Assembly: GCA_030844895.1 (NCBI GenBank)
Contig: CM061227.1
Location: forward strand, 111,592,238 to 111,656,237
DNA length: 64,000 nt
DNA from: Ambrosia x helenae
Lineage: Eukaryota; Streptophyta; Magnoliopsida; Asterales; Asteraceae
Reading direction: 5' to 3'
Shown here piece after piece: positions 57,903 through 64,000 of the stretch. Numbering within the stretch: the first letter of the stretch is position 1; the number at the start of each line of letters is the position of its first letter. A program made the position numbers and the translations under genes. The notes under the pieces are model-generated. The model had not been told where the DNA came from, did not search any database, and was given only the letters and a program-made list of their open reading frames with translations.

Positions 57903-58562
57903 CTATGAGGTAGTCAATGAATAATCATGAGATTAGAAATGTAAGTGTATAACCGTACAGATGATTATGAAAGTATGAACTTGTAAGCAATATATGAAAA
58001 TCATGAAATACAAAATATTGTATATGAAACGAGAGAGTATTATTGAAAAACTTGCATAAAATGCTTGGAGTGCCCTTGTCTAGCTGTAAAGCCCAACAAG
58101 AACGTTGACTTTTCAAAGGAATTGAACCCAATGGTGATCAAAGAAGACATGCTTTAGCCTATAAGTGGACACTCACTCCAGGAATCCCCAGGTAAGCATA
58201 ACAGGTCCGTTATTGGATTTATGCGCTATGCTTGCCTATGCCAGAAAACCCAGTGTACAGGCATCCACCCTTCCAGATTGCACGTGTTCCATCACACTCA
58301 TTAAAGCTCAACAACTTTTAAGGAACAAAATAAGAGTAGGCATTATGCCTAAGAGTGTTTTCACGAAAGGTACCGCTCCCGTTCCATGATTGATGTAAAC
58401 TTTCCACTCCCTGTAGGACACCATCTCTATGCGCCATGATGAAAAATGAGAAGAATGGAGAAGGAGGGAGAGATAGAAGAAGGAAAGTAGAGGGAAATGA
58501 GGGGTAAGGTAATTTAGGAAATATTATGCATGAAAGTTGAAGTTCGGTTATAGTCTAGGCCA

Positions 58563-59177
58563 TTTTATCAGAAATTGGAGATGTAGGAAGAGTAATTGGC
58601 GAGTAAAGCTTGTTGTGAAGTGTCTAATTTATAGTGAGAGGGCTCGGTTAATGTGAATGGAAAGTCTTGATGATGCATCGAACTCGGTCAAAAAAAAAAC
58701 AAGAATTTAAGCTTTAAATTCGCGAGTATGGGCTGTAGACGCGTCCTTGATGAGTGGAATTTATTGCTGGTCCATAATCATCCTTTAATGTGGTCAAGGT
58801 TTCCAAAAGGAAAGGTGGCTTGCTGCTCTCGGTCTGCAGCGAGTACAAGGAAGGAGAAGGAAACAGATAGGGGGGGTGTTTATATATAATTCGGGTTGGG
58901 ATTGAATCAGTAACGAGCTTGTAGCTCAGTGGTGTTGGCGCGTGTGTGTGTGTTTGAACCGGCTCACTGCCCGGGTTCGAGTCCAGGTAGGAGTACTCCT
59001 TTTTTTTAAAAAAAAAAACACAAGGGGAAAGGAGAGGGGAGTTGGGCCTGGGTGATGGGCCGGGTGTACTGGGTCGAGCATCTGTCTGGGCTGGAAGTGG
59101 GCTCCGAATTAATAAAAGGATTTTAGTAAAAATGGTTTGGGTTTGGGCTTGATAATGGGTTTCAAGTGAGTGTGTTC

Positions 59178-59232
<55 letters not shown>
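58563..59232 (-). repeat. Element D 5' LTR remnant
   Basis: Matches 53483-54110 of the 3' LTR. The left side is joined to interior sequence within a shared TTTTATC (58563-58569), and the right side stops inside the TA microsatellite (59180-59225). Confidence 0.75.
58913..59008 (+). other. tRNA-like Pol III module, element D 5' LTR remnant
   Basis: Copy of 53827-53930: A box 58922-58932, B box 58973-58984, T8 (59000-59007). Confidence 0.65.
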
Positions 59233-59437
59233 TAACACGCATAAGTTGTGAAATCCAAACGCTTTTCATTTAACCAATTTATCAGAATGAGCCAAATGGG
59301 TGACATGTTGTAAACAATTTAAAATCAAGTTGTAAACATGTTAAACGAGTTGGAGGGTTTGTAATGACTGTGATATGCGGGTCGTGAACAGGTTGACAAG
59401 CCGACTTATTTAACTAAATGGGTTAAACAAGCTAATC

Positions 59438-59822
59438 TACGCCCCACTTATGTGTGCGCATATAATGTATATATGTGTGGCCCTCGGGGGCAAAAGTAAA
59501 GTTGCACTAGTTTTTAACGTTATTTTACTAATTTCGTGAAAATAACGTTAAAAACGACGGACGGTTAATCATGCATCATGTGGTGACGTTGATAGCCAAA
59601 AGACAAAGGGTACATGCACCGATCGGTTTGTCCCGATTGCTAAGTGTTATGTGCCTTATGTCCAAGGCTTGATACCAAATCACATCGAGTCGGGGGTCTC
59701 ACTGGAAGCAGCTTCTCTATTCTTAGGGTAGAGGTAAGGCTGTCTACATCTTACCCTCCTCAGACCCTACCTTAGCTTTGCTATAGGTGGGATTAACTGA
59801 GTATGATGGTGATGATGATGAT
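59438..59822 (+). mobile_element. Chimeric SINE with Au-like 3' half, 385 bp, 17-bp TSD
   Basis: A perfect 17-bp repeat GGTTAAACAAGCTAATC flanks the unit (59421-59437 and 59823-59839). The 3' half (about 59690-59822: 'gggtagaggtaaggctgtctacatcttaccctcctcagaccc', ending in a GAT repeat) resembles the plant Au SINE family. The 5' half is different and includes a perfect 16-bp inverted repeat (59511-59526 with 59539-59554, TTTTTAACGTTATTTT). Confidence 0.65.
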
Positions 59823-60498
59823 GGTTAAACAAGCTAATCGAGGACATCCCGTCTAAGTAAACAGGTTAAACAAACCAACCCGCACACCATACCAAATATT
59901 TTATGTTGTGTTCGTGTCATGTTAGATTTTAACACCCTAATTTATCGATATTTTTTCGTTAAGATGTTTGGCATGTAATTAATTGATATTGTGCCTTGTA
60001 TTAGAGGTGTATACATCGTTTTTTTTTTAAACGAACCGGTTTGGATTTGGTTTGGTTTGCTACCGGTTCTATCCCGGTTCGGGTCGGGGCTGTTTGGGCG
60101 GTTCGGTTCTATAAACTGGTTTTTGTGTACAATACCCACTAAACCAAATGAACTAAAAAACACATGATTTACTTAGTTTTTTTTGGGTTCACGTCTGACA
60201 ATACCTCACCCTTCGATCACACTCACTCCTAGTCTCCTAGAATTAGGTTGCACTCCGCCACCAACCCGCACGCCCCATATCATGCAACAAACATCTAACC
60301 ATAACAAGCTTTCCCTAGTGTTTTCACATGCAACAAAGATCACTCAGATAAGTAAATAGATCTGTAAACCAAAGATCGACATGGTAAAATGGTGGTAGAT
60401 GGGTTATTGATGTAGAAGTAATTGATTTGGGAAGATAGCGTTAGAGAGATTATTTGTTGGCGTCGGTGGTCATGGAGTGAAGATAATTCATGCGGTAG

Positions 60499-60934
60499 CA
60501 GGGGCGGAACTAGCTCAATGCTAGGTGCCGTGCCCGCTGCCCCTCAAGTTCGCGCGTGTAGTGATTTTTTTTTTATGATTTTTTGAAAACGTTACTACTA
60601 AAATAAAATTTACTTTGCTACTAAAATTTAATATATGTTACTACCAAATGAAATTATACGTTACCATGTTACGTTACTCGAAAAAATATTTATCGAACTC
60701 GAGTAATAATAACCAAAAAAGTTAACTAATCTAATTATCTAAACAACCTCAAAACCAATATTCCAAATTATGTACGTCGTGCGTCTCAGGTCACATAAGG
60801 CGATGCCCTTCGCGCCTCAGTGCACCTCGCGCCTGAGGTGCGCTTTTTTAAAACCAAGATTATATGAAACAACTGCGGTTAAAAAAAATTAAACGTTACT
60901 CACTTACTCCTAAAAAAATTTCTAGACCCGCCAC
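60499..60934. mobile_element. MITE-like element, GGGGCGGAACTAG type
   Basis: CAGGGGCGGAACTAG at the left faces CTAGACCCGCCAC at the right (60922-60934), an imperfect inverted pair related to 5147-5313. An inner GC-rich palindrome lies near 60805-60845. Confidence 0.45.
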
Positions 60935-61874
60935 GGTACGGTAGCTGATACCTAGTTACTATTCATTAAAATTTCATTGGTTTTTGTTGTTAAAAGAAGA
61001 ATAAAATTAGTTACTAACTTACTATTCAGTCAATCGTCTCCTTACTTTTAAAACACGTTGTGTACCAAACGACCATATAGTAAGATTATAGAAGTAAATT
61101 ATTTAATTGTTTTGAAGTATTATTTTCGAATTATGATTTGCTTACCATCATGGTTAAAGTGATATCCTTATTCATATTCTGATCTATCAGCATGGCTTTT
61201 TGCCATTGCAAGGTTTTCTAGAACTTTGGATTTGTTTCTCAAATTTTCAAAAGTATATGGATGATACGTGTGGTTTTCTTTTTGTCAGAGGCTAAATGAG
61301 TGATTGCGTTACAAAGTGCAAACAACAGTCAACATAGATCATTCATGTACTTTTAAAAAAGTTCGGACTAAATGCGTTATCAAGTGCAAACCATAGTGAC
61401 CGTCCGTGTAATTTTGAAAAGTTAAAAATCAAATTCAAAATTTTGATAAACCAGATAGATCATATGTATACTTTAGTCTTTGTTAAACCTTTATTCTTTC
61501 GATAAACAAATAATCTATGTTACTAAATACATTAAAATCAATATTCAAACTTGTCAAGTATGATGATTATTACGATTGTTTTCACCATAGCACTCAAATA
61601 CTTCTTTTGGGTAAGTTTATTTCACAAGTGACTTATAGCATAAAAATAGGCTTTAACATTATAAGTGAAAGATAAATAATTTGTTTACCATTAGTTAAAC
61701 ATGTTTTTTGTTGTTAGAGTAATTATGCAATTTTTCCAATTAGTTTATAATTACTCTACTAGAGTAACTATACATTTTTTTTTCATCTCGAAAACTATAC
61801 ATTTTATTTTTCATGTAGAAAACATATTTGAATGGATAATAAAAAAACTCCTCTTCACCTCATGTTAAGACCAA

Positions 61875-62030
61875 TGTTTTAAAACCCAGTTTTTATATCA
61901 TAACAGAACGAGTTAAAAAGCGGTTAAACCAGCCATACCGAACAGTTTAACCAGGAGGCTCAACCGGTTATAACTTATATCAAGAGGTTCAACCAGGAAT
62001 ACCGACTAACTTAACCGGTTTTTAAAACAC
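61875..62030. mobile_element. MITE with TGTTTTAAAACC ends
   Basis: The left end TGTTTTAAAACCCAG faces AACCGGTTTTTAAAACAC at the right; the interior repeats 'ggttcaacc' and 'aaccggtt' words. No target duplication was identified. Confidence 0.45.
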
Positions 62031-62407
62031 CAGTTAAGGCCCATTTCTGTTTAATATTTACCCTACTTATATTTCCTATTAAATTATTGAACGAAAATAA
62101 AAGAGATAACCCAACCCAACCCAACCCGACCCTTAGGAAAAATTTGAACTTGACGATTGACCGATTGTCAAAGACGGAAAAAAAAACACACACACAGAGA
62201 GAGAGAGAGAGAGTCTAGATCTACAAGACGGCTTATAATTATTTCTTCCAACTGCAACAACCCTTACACGGGCACCAAACACATCATCACAAACCCTTTT
62301 TATATACATACATTCTAATTCTATTTTATACCCCCATCTCCTTATTATTATTATTACTACAAAACCCTGTTTCTTTCTCGATTTAGGGATTATTATTATT
62401 ATTATTC

Positions 62408-62562
62408 ATGTCGCACGAGAACATTGTCAAAGAAGCCTTGAACGCTCTTTATCATCATCCAGACGACGCCGTTCGATCCCAAGCCGATCAATGGCTCCAA
62501 AAGTTCCAACGCACCATCGATGCTTGGCAGGTCCTCACTTTATTTTTTCATTTCAATCCCTA

Positions 62563-62605
<43 letters not shown>

Positions 62606-64000
62606 GTTAATGACTTTGTACCTAATCACTTATTAGGTTTTGGTTTAATATCTGTCGTTAATTGATTTAATTCTGAGTTTCTGTGGATTGTTTAAGATTT
62701 TTGATTAATTTTCCAGTTTAACTAATTATAGGGGAAATCGCAATCGTTATGATAACAACAATCGTACCCGGTAAATCCCAAAAATAGCAAAGTTAGGCTG
62801 CTTCCGGAGAGACCGGGGGGGGGGGGGTGGAAGCAGTTTATAAGCATCCAGAACTTTAAAAAATCATAGATAGAAAGCTAGGGTTGTACTGCCATAACAG
62901 AAGGTAGAAGCTTTACTGCTCTGCTCTTGCTTAAGTGTTGCTTCGTTTTTCACTCGATGAGATGCTTAGTGGATGCTATTTGATTTCCTTAGATGTTTGG
63001 ATTTGAGGATTATTGCTATCACTTACTACGTGGAATTTTTTACTGGTGCTAACTAACCGAGTCTTAAAAGTTCAATCCCGCTGGCTTTGTAGGACGGGAC
63101 ATGAATCTCTGTAGTCTTGTTGCTATAGTTTATTTATTAGTTGAATTATCGTAAGCATGGCAAGATTAACAGATGGTTCAGTCAGTTAAATTATCAAAAC
63201 ATAATAACAGTCTCTTAAAGTGTTTAATAGAATCTTGTGACGTGTGCCTGATAATAATAATAATAATCCCAGATCTGTTTTTATTTGACTCTTATGTGTC
63301 AATTTAAATGAAACAAAATTTGTTGACAAGTACTCAATTTTGTGTAGGTTTCTGATAATCTGCTTCATGATGCAAATAGCAACGTAGAGACTCTAATTTT
63401 CTGCTCACAAACTCTCAGAAGTAAGGTAATTTGTTCACCTTTACTTGCCCTGTTAATCAAGTAAGGTATTTTTATATACTGTCTCCAAATTGTATGCTTT
63501 AAGCTTTCACTTCTAACTTTCATGGTAAATATTGGTTTTCATTTATGTGTATATGTGTCTCTTATTGTTTGTGTTCATAGGTGCAACGAGATTTTTGAAG
63601 AATTGCCTTCTGAAGCGTTTCGTCCACTACGCGATTCATTAAATGTGAGGAAATATGTATACCCTTACTTTTATTAAATATCTGGTTTGACAATTGGTGT
63701 TTTAACTTTTATCTGCAGAACCTATTGAAAACATTTCACAAGGGCCCACCTAAAGTTAGGACACAGGTAATGTCAACAACTTCTTATTACATAAACACAC
63801 CCTCACTGTGTGCTGACTCGCAATTGTAAGGTGTGTTATATAGATTAGTCTTGCGGTTGCTGCATTGGCTGTTCAAGTTTCTGCTGAAGATTGGGGAGAT
63901 GGTGGCATAATGAATTGGCTTAGGGATGAAATGAATTCACATCCTGATATCATTCCAAGTTTCTTGGAACTACTCAGAGTCTTACCAGAGGTACACACTT
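62408..64000 (+). CDS. MOS14 / transportin-SR importin-beta, 5' part
   Basis: Importin-beta family receptor that carries SR splicing factors into the nucleus; Arabidopsis MOS14 is needed for correct splicing of immune-receptor genes. Exons: 62408-62530, 63348-63425, exon 3 ending 63644, 63719-63766, 63844-63990; the gene runs off the right edge. The peptide shows the family N-terminus (A-L-Y-H-H-P-D-D, R-S-Q-A-D-Q-W-L-Q-K-F-Q) and later S-D-N-L-L-H-D, F-H-K-G-P-P-K-V-R-T-Q and E-D-W-G-D-G-G-I. Exon 3 has a problem: with the expected acceptor at 63581 a run of five T (63592-63596) shifts the frame; using the AG at 63589-63590 restores it but skips three residues. The leader has a GA repeat (62197-62213) and ATT repeats up to the ATG. 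Confidence 0.88.
62564..62606 (+). repeat. ATT microsatellite in MOS14 intron 1
   Basis: About 14 ATT units just after the donor. A G12 run at 62817-62828 is also in this intron. Confidence 0.8.

Larger units (their letters stand above)
52788..59232 (-). mobile_element. Reverse-oriented gag-bearing LTR element (element D), damaged
   Basis: In minus sense: a remnant 5' LTR (59232-58563) fused directly to the 5' untranslated interior, a frameshifted gag (57902-56683), a large TIR insertion with minisatellite (56249-55094), 3' interior, polypurine tract (54255-54241) and a 3' LTR truncated at its far end (54240-52788). The primer site is gone. No pol is present. It is a sister of element B (gag and flanks align throughout). 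Confidence 0.8.
59840..62200. other. Intergenic region upstream of MOS14
   Basis: No gene supported. It holds 'ggttcggttc'-type repeats (60035-60130), a MITE-like unit (60499-60934), a second MITE (61875-62030) and otherwise AT-rich DNA. The proximal promoter of MOS14 must lie at its right end. Confidence 0.45.

Overview
This window reads as nuclear DNA from a eudicot plant. It is AT-rich, its genes are split by GT-AG introns, and all three genes belong to plant families. The TE mix (Athila-type and chromovirus-like LTR elements, small Helitrons, Tourist-like and other MITEs, SINEs) is also plant-typical. I suspect an asterid such as Asteraceae, but that is an impression.

Genes: a bHLH79-like transcription factor (+, 13471-16105, six exons); a myosin-binding GTD/DUF593 protein (-, 16665-18619, three exons) lying tail to tail with it; and the 5' end of a MOS14/transportin-SR importin (+, from 62408, running off the right edge). 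In Arabidopsis the homologues of the outer two (At5g62610 and At5g62600) carry adjacent locus numbers, so an old gene neighbourhood seems to have been stretched here by about 43 kb of retrotransposons.

Layout. 1-13 kb: decayed DNA with a Tourist-like MITE (232-532), three copies of a ~400 bp MITE family, two complete small Helitrons plus a doubled Helitron end, an old reverse-oriented LTR (5775-8240), a probable solo Copia LTR and a SINE just upstream of bHLH79. 13.4-18.6 kb: two complete genes. 19.07-32.05 kb: a full-length Athila-type Ty3/Gypsy element with 5-bp target duplication, near-identical LTRs, gag-pol and env-like ORF, broken by a 16-bp duplication and a one-base frameshift. 32.5-59.2 kb: a pile-up of one LTR family (TGTGACATCC...GGTGTTACA, initiator-Met primer site): a gag-only element, a reverse fragment, a partial tandem array of a gag-less element, a nested solo LTR (TSD ATTAT) and a reverse element with frameshifted gag and a large minisatellite-bearing insertion. 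59.2-62.4 kb: a chimeric SINE and MITEs, then MOS14.

The most unusual signal is in the LTRs of that last family. Across subfamilies each well-preserved copy shows a TATA box; 144-147 bp later a GTAAGT donor; 173-196 bp after that a tRNA-gene-like module with Pol III A and B boxes and a T-run; an AG acceptor and GTGAGT donor enclosing a 68-71 nt mini-exon; and a short hairpin whose stem changes in a compensatory way just before an ATGTTTCAGG acceptor. Some LTRs add a second, divergently oriented tRNA-like module upstream of the TATA box. This looks like a Pol II/Pol III composite LTR with a spliced leader. I could run no searches, so all family names rest on recognised motifs.
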